Shown piece after piece: positions 42,503 through 57,155 of a stretch of DNA of 64,000 nt. The notes under the pieces were generated by a model. The model had not been told where the DNA came from, ran no database searches, and was given only the letters and a program-made list of their open reading frames with translations. The stretch covers positions 82,858,604-82,922,603 of the forward strand of contig NC_071353.1 in the NCBI RefSeq assembly GCF_943734655.1, in the 5' to 3' direction. Every line of letters starts with the position of its first letter. Position 1 is the stretch's first letter. This DNA comes from Sabethes cyaneus. Lineage: Eukaryota; Arthropoda; Insecta; Diptera; Culicidae. Position numbers and translations under genes: made by a program.

Positions 42503-43985
42503 ATGATTTTTTCTATCGCCTGTTTCTCAGAGACGGCTGAACCGAATCGTTCGCTATTACTTTTGTTTGAAAGGTGTTATTGTCTAGTAGATCACTATTG
42601 AGTTGTTTCGTGATACGACGTTTCGTTTAAAAGTTATAAGCAAAAATGTGAAAAATACGTGACACGGGTTTCTCCGGAACTACATGACCGATTTCAACGA
42701 TCTTAGTATCAAATGAAAGCCCTTATTAAAGCTAAATTTTACAGGAATTTTTATTTGAAAACAAACAAGTAGTTTAAAAGTTATGCTTAAAAAACCTGTT
42801 TTGACAAGGTAATAATTATCGCCTGTTTCTTAGAAATGGCCAAACCGATTTATGCGCTATTAGTCTCATTTGAAAGATAACATATCCTAATAGATCACTA
42901 TTGAATGATTTTTTGATTGGACGTTTAATTTGAAAGTTATGAGTAACCGTATACACCACACCAAAATTAACAATAATTTATAATGATTTTAACCAAGATA
43001 ATTTACATTATTTCAATTATTTTAATATCAAACGAGAGGTTTTCACACTATGAATATATATGCAAAATTTCATAAGAATTGGTTCTACCGATCAAAAGAT
43101 ATTAACCCTCGAACACTCGCGCCAACTTTTGTAACACAGTTACTCGCGCGCAAAATAGCCCCAAACCGACGAAAACGTGTGCACTAGAGTTTTGAGTAGG
43201 AAAACTTGGTTTTAGGTTTATCGAACCTTTGGAAGAGTTTCTAGAAATTGAAAGCTCTATCGTCTGGTGGGATTTAAATTTTGTTTAATCCCCCTAAAAG
43301 TGAAATAAAAATTTTTTTTTCAGTGTCAATATAACACATTGATGTGTTTTGCAAAGTTATAGAGCATATTATGACAAAAAATTTTGCTAAAGACCGTAAC
43401 CTTCTATCTCTGCAGTGAAGATAGAAAAACCTTATTTATTGTATATGAATTTGTAAAATCAGTTTTTTTTATTTTTGCACTTTTTGTAATTGTTGCAGGA
43501 CTATTTCATGTACTACAAAATTGTACAAATGGTAAAAATACACAACTTTGCTGAAAATAGTATACCTGTATGTTTGCTTGTTTAGGAACTGTAGAACTTT
43601 GATTATAAAGAATACCCTAATTTTGACTCTGAAGTACTCGACCAGCAGACGGATACATTTTAAACATTTCACATTGGCTGATAGTTTTGCTGCATTCGTT
43701 TTCCCAACAATTTAAATTATTAATGCATTAAATAATTATGACATTTTGCTCACAATAAGTTAGTTGAAGAATATACATTAGTTAAACAACGATTTGTAAC
43801 TATTTCCTATTTTGTTCAAATTTTATAAACTTTTTCAATTTTCAAAAATTTTATGTAAACCTACGCACTATGTAATGATAACCAATAGATGAATTATGTT
43901 CCGAAGACGTGTCGAGTTCTATCTCAAATAGCAAATAAGATCGTATAACAAAGGTTCCTTTCACCACTAGGTGGATTAAATCGGG
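42350..43985 (-). mobile_element. 2-kb non-coding repeat family, copy G
   Basis: Same orientation as F, with a long TG run at 42469-42494. An internal deletion near 43695-43810 makes it shorter than its sisters. Confidence 0.8.
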
Positions 43986-44034
43986 TTTTTTAATTCTATA
44001 TTAGAGAGGTTTTCAGCCTGCGGCTGGTTCACAA

Positions 44035-44184
44035 TATTTACATTTTTACACTCGAACAACAAACAATCATGAATGTATCCATAGTAACTCCGTCAGGGCG
44101 AACTTGACGCTCCTCCAATACATGTCAAAAGATTGTGCCCACTTGTGCTCAATATCCGCCATTATCGCTCGTGGAAAGCTGGAT
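44035..44184. repeat. ~145-bp inverted repeat, right copy
   Basis: Reverse complement of 39963-40105, ending GTGGAAAGCTGGAT. A related phrase, GTGAAAAGCTGGATAG, follows at 44250. Confidence 0.75.
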
Positions 44185-46699
44185 TCCTGCACGCTACTGA
44201 AATGTCAAAAATGTTGTTCAACTTTACGTACACGTCCGACATTATGGTTCGTGAAAAGCTGGATAGTTTCTAGTATTCACAATTAATTTTTATATCTAAT
44301 GTTACAATTTAGAAGAATGACGTCATAGGGTTAGAGATAGCATATTCAATCTACCGCACGTTTTACTTATGCATTGGTTGCACGCTTAAAAATGTTTGTT
44401 ACAAAAAGCTTTTATTCACCTTTTTATCCGCTAGAGGGTGTTACTTTTGCGTCTTTTCGGTTATATATGAGATTTTGCGAAGTGAACTATATTGTTAATA
44501 TAGTATATTTGGTAGAATGTAATATAGTTTAAGTTTGATATATGTGTAGTATGTAGTATAGTATTGCATAATTTAGCTTTATGTGTAGCATGTGTCTCGT
44601 AAAGCGGAATGGAGCGAAATTGAACGGATTTGATTTTAAATTCAATCAGTTTGGGCCGAAGCACCGGGAGGGCTTACTCAGTTCCCTAGATGAATTGCTG
44701 GTATGCACAGAAATTTCTCTAGAAAACTGAAACCAAATCCTACCCACCATTCATGAGATTTTGACTTACTCATGAAAATTAAAATTTATCGATAGTTAGA
44801 ACGAACGAATGTTCAAAAATGATGTGATGTCTTTATTTGCGTAATCGAGACATTTTCTATGAGACTGCCATAGAATTTGTGGCTGTTATGCGATTATGGA
44901 CAGCACAGCACTGAAAAATATACACACACGTACATGTATACATGTGTATGCATGTATGAGTGTGCATGGGTGTATAGGTACGAATGAATATATGTTTGAG
45001 TGTACTATGATGAGTCGGAAATTCTTCTTATACCTATGCTGCCAAACTACAATTATTAATGGGCAGGAAGTTATAGTTAGTAGCTGTGTTTCCTGTGTCA
45101 GTTTCCTATGTTATTACTATTATTACTAATATTGCTATCGTTGCTGTTACTGTGACCTCTATTGAATTGTTTTGGATGTAATTAATTATAATTATTATTT
45201 TCTTATTTCCCTCCTATATTAGAATGATTTGCATGTCTTGTGACTAACCGCGTTAACGGTTTTCAACTAACAACATAAAATGATCATGAATGACGCTGTT
45301 TATCTCCCAAGGGCCCTCCTAATGCTGATGAGCCTCTGTCGGAGAGTGCATCAAGTCGGACGGTGGCAACTCACCGGCGGCCTGCTCCTCTCCATTCTTG
45401 CTGCTGTCGTCGCGGTCGGACTTAGTGGATCTCTCGAAAAGCTTTATAGCCTCGATATATATTTTGTTCTGTCCATTGCCCAATCCTGGCAGACTTCAAC
45501 TGGAATTCCATTTCTAACTAAATCTTTTTAGAGTATAGATCTTCAAGTAAAAACAGGTATTCGATTCTCTGGCTGATTCGAGCGATAGTGAAGGGCTGTC
45601 CTCAATATACTATCATTCCCACTTCCTAAAATATGGTCGTAATACATAATATATGGCCATGGTATGAGGATTTTTTCGATTCAATACCATCCTCACAGAA
45701 TTATCAACTTCGTTAACATCTTATTAAGTCTTGCTTTACACCTTTGCACTTCATCCTTTCTTAGTTACAGAATTGCTTCAATTTGACCACGGTCTGAAGA
45801 GCATACCGACAAATCGGTTGACTACCGCTACAAATAGGCAATTATTGCCACCGGGAATAATACGAGCGAGCACCAGTCCCCATTATATCGCATCTGCTCT
45901 ATTTTTCGGAAGTTCAAGTAGTTTTTCGATAGTTCTGAGCGATAATATTGCTCTTGAATAATATTCCGCACAAAATATTCCAAAATTTACGCCAACAGCT
46001 ACAATACTGCAAAGATGGTAGATAAAGAAGCGGCTGTGACTTTTAATGAGCATAGGTGATTGAACAGCGCTGGGTCAACCGTGATGATATGGGTAGTTGG
46101 AGAGATGAGTAGCGTCCATCCTAGCGAGTAGTTAGTCGGTAGTAGCATAGGTGATGGACAGACATAGAATTCTCGTGATATTACTAACCCGAAAATTGCA
46201 ATCAACATGTTGACTAAAAATTTCCTCTTTTCTTTTCTTTTCTGCTTGATCTCTATCGCTTCTTCTCACGGCAACAATAATGTTGTCGTGAGGGGCGGCA
46301 AGAGATCAGCCAAAGATGACTACACTGGTGACAACGATGGATGAGGACGCCGTGGTGCCATGAAAAGGCACAAAGTAAGAAAGGGACGAACAACACGAGG
46401 AAACAAACAAAGGAAAAAGAAAACAAGATAAGTACAAGCCATCTTATTCAATATTCACCAAGTACACAATTATAACGAGCCAAGTTCTGTCACTCTTCTT
46501 CCTCCTCATTAATCCATAATCACCAACGCATTATGGCGCTAGTGTTATCCGCAAGGATTCTTTTATCATTATCACAACCACCTTATCTCAGCCCCGGACA
46601 GACTTGGCTCTAACTGCCCCACCTCGTGCTGCAAACAGAAACAGAAACAGAATTTAGTTCAAGTAGTTTAGTTGTGCTGGAAATGCCCATATCAAATGA
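44185..46699. other. Largely featureless; short microsatellites
   Basis: Contains ACTATATTGTTAATATAGTA at 44487, a reverse copy of sequence at 37950-37975, plus TATG/TGTA runs near 44925-45000 and ATT runs near 45110-45130. A GC-richer patch at 45290-45480 can be read on the minus strand as a short acidic peptide, but no domain is recognisable. Confidence 0.4.
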
Positions 46700-46757
46700 C
46701 ATATAAGATGGTATAACAAAGGTTCCTTTCACCACTAGTTGGATTAAATCGGGTTTT

Positions 46758-48786
46758 ACCTTTGTTATACTATATAACAAAGGTTTAGAAATTGGTCGAA
46801 AAACACGAAATTGATCCGAGGCCCGTAGGGCCGAATCACATATACCAATCGATAGAGCTCGACGAACTGAGCAATGTCTGTGTGTGTGTGTGTGTATGTG
46901 TGTATGTGTGTATGTGTGTATGTGCAGCTCATTTTCTATCGCCTGTTTCTCGAAGATGGCTGAACCGATTTGATCGCTTTTACTTTTGTTTGAAAGGTAT
47001 TATTGTCTAGTATACCACTATTGAATTGCTTTGCGGTCCGACGTTTCGTTTAAAAGTTATAAGCAAAAATGTGAAAACTACGTGACACGCGTTTCTCCTG
47101 AACTACGCAACCAATTTTAACGATCTTACTACCAAACGAAAGCTCTTGCTGTTACTAAACTTTTTACCAAGTTTTATTGAAAACGAACAAGTAGTTTAAA
47201 AGTTAGCCTTAAAAAACCATTTTTGATAAGGTTCAAATGATCGCCTGTTTCTCAGAGATGGCCAAACCGATTTATGCGCTATTAGTTTTATTTGGCAGGT
47301 AATATAGCCGGATAGATCACTATTGAATGGTTTTTGGATTGGACGTTTAATTTGAAAGTTATAAGCAATTGTATACACCACACCAAAATTAACAATAATT
47401 TATAATGATTTTAACCAAGATAATTTACCTAATTTCAATTATTTTAATATCAAACGAGAGGTTTTGACACTACGAATATATATGCAAAATTTCATAAGAA
47501 TTGGTTTTACCGGTCAAAAGATATTAATCCTCGAACGCTCGCGCCAACTTTTGCAACACAGTTACTCGCGCGCACAATAGCCCAAAACCAAAGAAAACGT
47601 GTGCACTAGAGTTTTGACTAGGAAAACTTGGTTTTAAGTTTATCGAACCTTTGAAAGAGTTTCTTGAAATTGAATGCTCTATCATCTGGTAGAATTTAAA
47701 TTTTGATTAATCCCCCTAAAAGTGAAAAAAACTATTTTTCTTCAGTTTCAATATAACACATTGATGTGTTCTGCAAAGTTTTAGAACATATTATTACAAG
47801 AAATTTTGCTGAAGACTGTAACCTTCTATCTCTTCAGCGAAGACAGAGAAATCTTATTTATTGTTTCTGTATTTGTAAAATCAGTTTTTCTATTTTAGCT
47901 CTTTTTGCAATTGTTGTATGATTTTTTCATGTGTTACAAAGTTATACAAATAGTAAAAATACACAACTTTGCTGAAAATAGTATACCTCTATGTTTGCTT
48001 GTTTTGGAACTGTAGAACTTTGATTATAAAAATTCTCTGATTTTAACCCCGAATCACTCGGCTACCAACTGACGGATACATTTTAAACATTTTACATTTG
48101 CTGATAGTTTTGCCACATACAGACACCATTTTTCCATATGAAGTAACGTGAAAAAATTCCAGTTGGGGCCAATAGCGGTACACCTCACATGCTGCTTGCT
48201 TCGTTTCTGTGCTGTCGGTTTATGCTGATCTATTTTCCTAACAATTTAAAGTATTATTGCATTGAATAATTCAGACATTTTGCTCATAACAAGTTTATTG
48301 AAAAATATACGTTAGTTAAACAACGATTGGTAAATATGGCATTCAAAATCCTACACATGTTGTTCAGAATACAACAGCGTGAGTAACCGAAGGTTAATAA
48401 AAATTGATGAAATTTTTTCAAGAAAACTTTATTGATGCATAGTTATGCATAGTGCAAAAACCTATAAACTAGACCTTTACTACACAATGTATATGTTAAA
48501 GAATAATATTTCTTCTTACAACTTACTTACTTTGCACTTACCCACATTAGTAACAACTTACTCAGCAATTTCATGAGAAAAAGAACTATCAAAATTTGTA
48601 AGTGCTTCTATTTTGTTCAAATTTTGTAAGCTTATTCAATTTCCAAAATTTTTATGTAAACCAACGCACAATGCAACGTTAATTAATAGATGAATTATGT
48701 TCCGAAGACGTGTCGATTTCTATCTCAAATAGCAAGTAAGACCGTATAACAAAGGTTCTTTTCACCAATAGGTGGATTAAATCAGG
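46758..48786 (-). mobile_element. 2-kb non-coding repeat family, copy H
   Basis: Complete copy, preceded at 46709-46755 by the terminal ~47 bp of another reverse copy (CACTAGTTGGATTAAATCGG). Intact at the site where copy I carries a MITE (GTCTAGTATACC near 47008). Confidence 0.82.
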
Positions 48787-48791
48787 TTTTT

Positions 48792-51225
48792 ACCTTTGTT
48801 ATACTATATAACAAAGGTTTTGAAAATGGTCGAAAAACACGAAATTGATCCGAGGCCCGTAGGGCCGAATCACATTCCAATCGATAGAGCTCGACGAACT
48901 GAGCAATGTCTGTGTGTGTGTATGTGTGTATGTGTGTGTGCAGCTCATTTTCTATAGCCTGTTTCTCGAAGATGGCTGAACCGATTTGATCGCTTTTACT
49001 TTTGTTTGAAAGGTATTATTGTCTACCCAGGTAACCAATAAGCATTAGTATAAGCAGTAAATCAATCGTTTATTAGCATCCCTGGCGTTTTATACTGCAG
49101 GTTGCTGTTTATCAGCCTTTTGACTGCAGAACTGTTGTAAATTGGCATCTACAATTCTATTTAAATTCTTCTTGTCGGTAACTAGCTGCAAATAAGCATT
49201 GTCAGCACTATAAGAGGGCTAGCAGTAAAGTAGCCGCATATTTTGCCAAAATAGCATTTAGGTAGCATTTAAGGCAACTTAAATGCTTATTGGCTTGCAT
49301 TTAAATTGCATTGGAAATGCTTATTGGTTACCTGGGTAGTATATCACTATTGAATTGCTTTGCGGTCCGACGTTTCGTTTAAAAGTTATAAGCAAAAATG
49401 TGAAAACTACGTGACACGCGTTTCTCCTGAACTACGCAACCAATTTTAACGATCTTAGTACCAAACGAAAGCTCTTGCTGTTACTAAACTTTTTAATAAG
49501 TTTTATTGAAAACGGACAAGCAGTTTAAAAGTTAGCCTTAAAAAACCATTTTTGATAAGGTTCAAATGATCGCCTGTTTCTCAGAGATGGCCAAGCCGAT
49601 TTATGCGCTATTAGTTTTATTTGGCAGGTAATATAGCCGGATAGATCACTATTGAATGGTTTTTGGATTGGACGTTTAATTTGAAAGTTATGAGCAATCG
49701 TATACACCACACCAAAATTAACAATAATTTACAATGATTTTAACCAAGATAATTTACCTAATTTCAATTATTTTAATATCAAACGAGAGGTTTTGACACT
49801 ACGAATATATATGCAAAATTTCATAAGAATTGGTTTTACCGGTCAAAAGATATCAATCCTCGAACGCTCACGCCAACTTTAGCAACACAGTTACTCGCGC
49901 GCACAATGACCCAAAACCAAAGAAAACGTGCGCACTAGAGTTTTGACTAGGAAAACTTGTTTTTAAGTTTATCGAACCTTTGGAAAAGTTTCTTGAAATT
50001 GAATGCTCTATCATCTGGTGCAATTTAAATTTGGATTAATCCCCCTGAAAGTGAAAAAAATTTTTTTTTTTCAGTTTCAATATAACACATTGATATGTTC
50101 TGCAAAGTTTTAGAGCCTATTATTACAAGAAATTTTGCTGAAGACTGTAACCTGAGATAGAAGCGAAGACAGAGAAATCTTATTTATTGTTTCTGTATAT
50201 GTAAAATCAGTTTTTCTATTTTAGCTCTTTTTGTAATTGTTGTATGACTTTTTCATGTGTTACAAAGTTATACAAATAGTAAAAATACACAACTTTGCTG
50301 AAAATAGTATACCTCTATGTTTGCTTGTTTAGGAACTGTAGAACTTTGATTATAAAAATACCCTGATTTTAACCCCGAATTACTCGACTACCAACTGACG
50401 GATACATTTTAAACATTTTACATTTGCTGATAGTTTTGCTACATACAGACATCATTTTTCCATATGAAGTAACGTGAAAAATTTTGCATCTACGGTGAGC
50501 AAAACGAGCAAGATTTTTTCAGGAAAACGCCTCCCCATCGGACTAATTTACCACCAGATTTTTGCCACTTTTATTCGTGTTCGCCAGATTTTCGGGAAAA
50601 CCTGGTGGCAACCTTGGGTACACCTCACATGCTGCTTGCTTCGTTTCTGTGCTCTCGGTTTATGCTGATCTATTTTCCTAACAATTTAAAGTATTATTGC
50701 ATTGAATAATTCAGACATTTTGCTGAACATTTTTTTGAAGAATATACGTTAGTTAAACACCGATTGGTAAATATGGCATTCAAAAACCTACACATGTTAT
50801 TCAGTATACAACAGCGTGAGTAACCGAAGGTTAATAAAAATTGATGAATTTTTTTCAAGAAAACCTTATTGATGCATAGTTATGCATAGTTCAAAAACCT
50901 ATAAACTAGACCTTTACTACGCAATGTATATGTTAAAGAATAATATTTCTTCTTACAACTTACTTTTACTTGCACTTACCCACATTAGTAACAACTCACT
51001 CAGCAATTTCATGAGAAAAAGAACTATCAAAATTTGTAAGTGCTACTATTTTGTTCAAATTTTGTAAGCTTATTCAATTTCCAAAATTTTTATGTCAACC
51101 AACGCACAATGCAACGTTAACTAATAGATGAATTATGTTCCGAAGACGTGTCGATTTCTATCTCAAATAGCAAGTAAGACCGTATAACAAAGGTTCCTTT
51201 CACCAATAGGTGGATTAAATCAGGT
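48792..51225 (-). mobile_element. 2-kb non-coding repeat family, copy I (with insertions)
   Basis: Directly follows copy H in the same orientation. Longer than its sisters because of the 311-bp MITE at 49026-49336 and an extra segment at about 50481-50618 (GTGAGCAAAACGAGCAAG ... AACCTGGTGGCAACCTT) that replaces a short stretch of H. Confidence 0.82.
49026..49336. mobile_element. TA-type MITE, CCCAGGTAACC ends, 311 bp
   Basis: TIRs CCCAGGTAACCAATAAGCAT and its inverse, perfect over 20 bp, flanked by TA (49024-49025, 49337-49338). Copies H and B read through without it. Second, interrupted copy at 28290-29994. A Tc1/mariner-type target is inferred from TA. Confidence 0.92.
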
Positions 51226-52385
<1,160 letters not shown>

Positions 52386-52387
<2 letters not shown>

Positions 52388-53610
52388 AGCGGGGGGAGAG
52401 ACCTCTCCCCCCGCTAAGACGGGGGGCCTCCCATACAAATGAAACACAAATTTCTGCATAACTCGAGAACTAACCAAGCAAATGGAACCAAATTTGGCAT
52501 GTGGAGGTTTTTGGAAGCAAAAATATTTTCTATGGTGAATAAGGACCCCTCCCCACTTTAAGATGGGGGGCTTCTACACAAATGAATTACAAATTTCCTC
52601 ATAATTCGAGAACTAATCAATCAATTGGAACCATATTTGGCATGTGGGTGTTTTTGGAGGTAAGAATTTTTTCTATGATGAATTAGGACCCCTTACCTTT
52701 TTAGGAGGGGGAGCTCCCATACACATGAAATACAAATTTCCTCATAACTCCAGAACTAAACAAGCAAATGGAACTGAATTTAGCATGTGGGTGTTTTTGT
52801 ATGGATTTTTTTTCTATGGTGAATTGATACCCCTCGCCTCTTTAGGCGGGGAATTATGACCACTCCCCCCTTCAATAGTAGGGGGGGGCTCCTATACAAA
52901 TGAAATACAAATATCCTCATAACTCGAGAACTAATCAAGCAAATGGAACCAAATTTAGCATGTGGGGGTTTTTGGACGCAGGATTTTTTTTTATGATTTG
53001 AGACCCCTCACCCCTGTGGTAGGGGAATAAAGACTCATACAAATACACTCAAGTCTTTTTTTACACGGTTTGTTTTTTCCGATTACTCAAGAACGGTACA
53101 ACTGAGGGACCATTTACAAACTACGTGACGAATGTCGGGCCACTCCCAAATATATTGAGATATAAATGAATGGTACCTAAGTTGCCCTGTTCTTAATAAT
53201 CGAAAAACCAAACCGTGTAAAAAAAGTACTTGAGTGTAAACAGAAATTTTTGCGTAACTCAAAAACTAATCGAACTCGAGAAATTTTAGACTCTTTCATA
53301 AAACATTAGTCAATAACAACACCACCAGAAACTATCATTAGTAACATTAGATGATTCAGGGCGAGACGGACACAGGCCGGGAGTGTTGTCGGAGACCTGC
53401 CGTCGGAAGCGCCGGCCACTGCAGGGAGTGGGGGGCACTCCCCCGTAGAGATCACCTCTAGCTAGGTTTATTTATTTTCGTAGATCTACTGATCTCTATT
53501 ACTTTCCTTTAGTTGGGTCACCCCTGCGAAGCAGTACTTTCTGCGAAAAGATTTTCCATGAAATGGTACATCCTGCGTAAGGTTTTTCGCGAAATGGTAT
53601 TCGGATTTTA
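52386..53610 (+). repeat. Multi-module repeat, copy 2
   Basis: Same units as 16300-17385 (GAACTAATCAAGCAAATGG phrases near 52455, 52605, 52750 and 52925). The same 3' module follows at 53362-53610 (GACCTGCCGTCGGAAGCGC, GGTTTTTCGCGAAATGGTAT). A TA MITE interrupts it at 53046-53236. Confidence 0.78.
53046..53236. mobile_element. TA-flanked MITE, CACTCAAGT ends, 191 bp
   Basis: CACTCAAGTCTTTTTTTACA and its inverse (TGTAAAAAAAGTACTTGAGTG-like) plus GGTTTGTTTTTTCCGATTA pair over ~45 bp. TA flanks it (53044-53045, 53237-53238). Copy 1 of the host repeat reads through here. Confidence 0.85.
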
Positions 53611-53639
53611 AAAGAGTACGACGAATTTAAGAAATAAAG

Positions 53640-54301
53640 TCAGTTGTGTAATTTCAATAATACGTTTTAATAATCGCTTTTCATTGATTCATGGATCGGA
53701 AGGTAAGTCTGTTTTAGTCAAATCAGCACAAGAACTTTTGGAGTATTCATTAAATCTATCCAACAAATGATGAAAATTAGAATGGCTACGACGGGAATTA
53801 GAAATAAACCCTACGAGGAAATAATCACTTTGCTAGCACAGATATGGCCATTTTGAACTCTAGATCTCTTTTACAATTGACAAACAATCCGTTTGACTAC
53901 AGAACCCTAAGTCCTGGACATTTTTTGAGCGGACGAGAATTAATTGCAATAGCGGAACCACAGAATGACGATAAAAAGGAGACCACGCTTTCCCGGTACC
54001 AGTTGGTGCAGAAAAGAAAACAGAGCTTTTGACGTAGGTGATCAAATGAGTGCCTTACTGGTTCACAAAGGCGGAACAAATGGTTTAAAAATCCAACTTT
54101 ATTGCGAAATGGTTTATTGGTCATCTTGAAGGAGGACAATATGTCTCCTCAAACATAGAAGCTTGGCCGTATCGTTGAGACGTATCCTGGTAAGAATGGA
54201 GTTATCCATGTGGTCACAGTCCGCACTACTGATGGTACCTATCGCAGATCGACAACGCAAATTGCAGTACTTCCAATCGACGACAGAGACAGAGACTCAT
54301 T
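53640..54301 (+). pseudogene. BEL/Pao integrase C-terminal fragment
   Basis: With two or more frameshifts it reads YEEIITLLAQI, ILNSRSLLQLTNNPFDYRTL and SPGHFLSGRELIAIAEP, the conserved integrase end of BEL/Pao pol. RYQLVQKRKQSF follows, then a GKNGVIHVVTVRTTDGTYRR stretch with ST-QIAVLPID, the usual C-terminus of that polyprotein. The integrase DDE core is not present. Opposite strand to the fragment at 1-662, which covers a different part of pol, so they need not be one copy. Confidence 0.8.
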
Positions 54302-54392
54302 AAAATTGAGGTGCTTACCTCAATGGCGGGAGAAAGTTTAATGAAATTTAGCGTGTAAGACTTTTTTAACCTTCGTAGGTAGGCAACAAAAA

Positions 54393-54472
54393 TCATCAAA
54401 TTGACTAATGATTATTTGAGCGTCTTAGTAGAATGCCTAAAATGATAAAAAAGAAGAAAAACAAAAAAATAT
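54393..54472. repeat. ~75-bp inverted repeat bracketing the RTE LINE, left copy
   Basis: TTATTTGAGCGTCTTAGTAG and CCTAAAATGATAAAAAAG are the complement of 59933-60010. The RTE LINE lies exactly between them. Confidence 0.75.
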
Positions 54473-54485
54473 TTACTTACTTTAC

Positions 54486-56615
54486 TTACCGATCCTGCGC
54501 CGAACGAATTATGGTCCTCCAGTACCGTCGATCCTGGGCTGCCGTTCTCCAATCCCCACGAACACCAGCTGAACGTGCATCGTCTTCGACAGCACACACC
54601 CACCGGGTGCGGGGTCTGCCTCGGAGTCTACGGCCTGTTCCTGGTTCTCTGCTGAAAATAGTTTTAGCTACTCTTTCATCGGGCATTCTGGCCACGTGCC
54701 CAGCCCACCGCAGCCTGCCACATTGCACTACCTTCACTATATCAGTATATTTGTATACTTGGTACAGCTCGTGATTCATGCGTTTGCGCCACACTCCATT
54801 TTCCATTTTGCCACCAAGTATAGATCGCAGAATTTTACGCTCAAAAACCCCAAGCACTCGCCGATCAGCTTCCTTTAGCGTCCGTGATTCGTGTCCGTAA
54901 AGGGCCGCCGGGAGGATTAGTGTTCTGTAGAGCGCCAGCTTTGTGCGAATTTGCAAACTACGGGACTTCAGCTGGCTACGTAATCCGTAGAAAGTCCGAT
55001 TCGCAGCTGCAACTCGTCGTTTCACTTCGCGGCTTACATCGTTGTCACATGTCACGAGTGTACCAAGGTATATAAATTCCTCAACTACTTCATATCGTTC
55101 CCCATCTAACTCCACCTCGGCACCAACACCACTTGAGCTCCCACGTTCCCTACCAGCAACCATGTACTTCGTTTTGGCGGTATTAATGGTAAGTCCGAAT
55201 CTCGCAGCTTCCCTTTTAAAGGGCCTGAAGACCTCTTCCACTGCTCTACGGTTGATTCCGATGATATCGACGTCATCCGCAAAACCAAGAAGCATGTGAG
55301 ATTTCGTGATGATAGTTCCATTCCTTTCCACATTTGCTCTTCGTAATGCACCTTCCAAAGCAATGTTGAATAGCAGGTTAGAGAGTGCATCCTCTTGCTT
55401 CAGTCCATCCAACGTCACGAAAGCAGCTGAGGTCTCACCCGCTATTCTAACGCATGATTTGGATCCGTCCAGCGTCGCATGAATCAGCGTAACTAGTTTC
55501 GTCGGAAAACCATGTTCTAGCATTATCTGGCACAGCTCATGTCGTTTAACTGAATCGTACGCCGCTTTAAAGTCCACAAACAGATGGTGTGTCTGCAAGT
55601 TGTACTCCCGGAACTTGTCTAGCAACTGACGCAGGGTAAACATTTGATCCGTCGGGGAGCAACCCTCACGAAAACCGGCTTGGTACTCGCCGACGAAGGA
55701 CTCCGCTAACGGTCTCAGTCTGCAGAACAGGATACGGGAAAGCACCTTGTAGGCAGAATTGAGCAATGTAATTTCTCGATAGTTTTTACACGCCATTCAA
55801 TATCCCTTTTTGAAAATTGGGCAAATGAGGCCATCCAACCACTCCTCCGGCATTTGTTCTTCCTCCCAGATCCTGACAATGATCCGGTGGATTGCTTCGT
55901 ACAGCCGCTCGCTCCCCGCTTTTAGAAGTTCAGCCGGGATACCGTCCTTCCCAGCAGCCTTACCGTTTTTCAGCTCACTGATTGCCTTCTTAACCTCCTC
56001 CTGTGTTGGTGGCTCCACAGCTTGCCCATCGCTTACAATTTCTATCCTGTCCCTGCTGATCTCCGCATTTACCTCGCCATTCAATAGTGTCTGAAAGTGC
56101 TCCTTCCACCTGGCTGCTACCGCCGTTTTGTCGGTAAGCAGGTTGCCAGCACTATCATTGCACATCACAGGCATGGCAAAATTCCTGCATCTCACCGTTT
56201 TATAGAAACTCCGTGTGTCGTTGCTGGCGTATCGCTCCTCTGCGCCGGCGAGCACGTGCTCCTCGTACTCGCGTTTCTTTAGACGATGGATTCTTTTTTC
56301 CGCAGCTCTAGTCTCTCTGTTTTGACGCGTTGCCGCAGTGAGCATGCGACTCCTGACGTGGTTCTTTTCGTCTGTCACTCTCTGGCATTCGGCATCAAAC
56401 CAGCTGTTACGCTGTCTTCCACGCGTCGTGCCTACCATCTCTCTCGCTGCTGTTTGGATGGCACCATGGATGTTTCTCCACAGCCCATTTATATCTTCTT
56501 CTTCTACCTGCTGTTCTGCGATTTGCTGGTCAAGCTTCCTGGCGTACTCCACTGCTACGCCGTCTGCCGTTAACCGCTGGATGTTGAAACACAGCGTCCT
56601 CTCAGTGCGAGCTTC
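54486..56615 (-). pseudogene. RTE-type LINE reverse transcriptase (one in-frame stop)
   Basis: From the minus strand: EYARKLDQQIAEQQ, VTDEKNHVRSRM, AISELKNGKAAGKDGIPAEL and EEWLDGLICPIFKKG, then a TGA (55797-55799) where RTE-type LINEs have Arg, so a CGA-to-TGA change is likely. It continues CKNYREITLLNSAYKVLSR, LFVDFKAAYDSV (motif A), GLKQEDALSNLLFN (normally GD and SP) and GFADDVDIIGI (FADD). It ends with GRLRWAGHVARMPDER and GRPRTRW. After the stop at 54486 comes a TAAG/TTAC-type tail (54473-54485), typical of RTE. It joins the endonuclease piece once the 56621-58690 foldback is ignored. Few lesions, so moderately old. Confidence 0.85.
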
Positions 56616-57155
56616 CGCCGCACAGTGGGACCATTCTGGAAAAAGGCGGTCAAAAGTCTTTTCTCGCTTTTCCTGACGTTTTCGAGCTTAGGTGTCTTAG
56701 GAGAAAAAAAGTTTCATAAAAAAGTATTCTGCATCTAATGACATTTTCATATAATTGGATATTAAAAGGATAACAAATTTGAAAAAATTATTTTTTTATA
56801 GAAACTAGATAGCATGGTCATGTGTTCGGCAAAGTTGTAGAACTTTGAATTTCATTAAACTTTGCCGTAGATACTAAGTATCTGCATCATATGGTTTGCG
56901 AGATATAATTGACTTTCTGTCGTGACCCTCTTAAAATCAGTTTTTTAAACTTCCTGTACACAAAACCTCATCTAACAGGTTCGACATGTTCTACAAACTT
57001 TTCGATACTATCAAAATACGTAGCTTTCTAGGAGGTGTATATATCATATGTTGCTTTATTTGCTTTAAAAATGGATTTGAGGCATAAATTTTACCGTTTT
57101 TACTACTGGCAGCTAAAGTTGGCATCGCTTGAACCGCCATAGAATGTAGTATAAG

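Noticed and set aside
45280..45531. 83-codon hydrophobic ORF, and a short acidic minus-strand frame at 45328-45480
   Set aside because: No domain, no start context and no paralogue; the GC-richer patch alone is not enough to call a gene.
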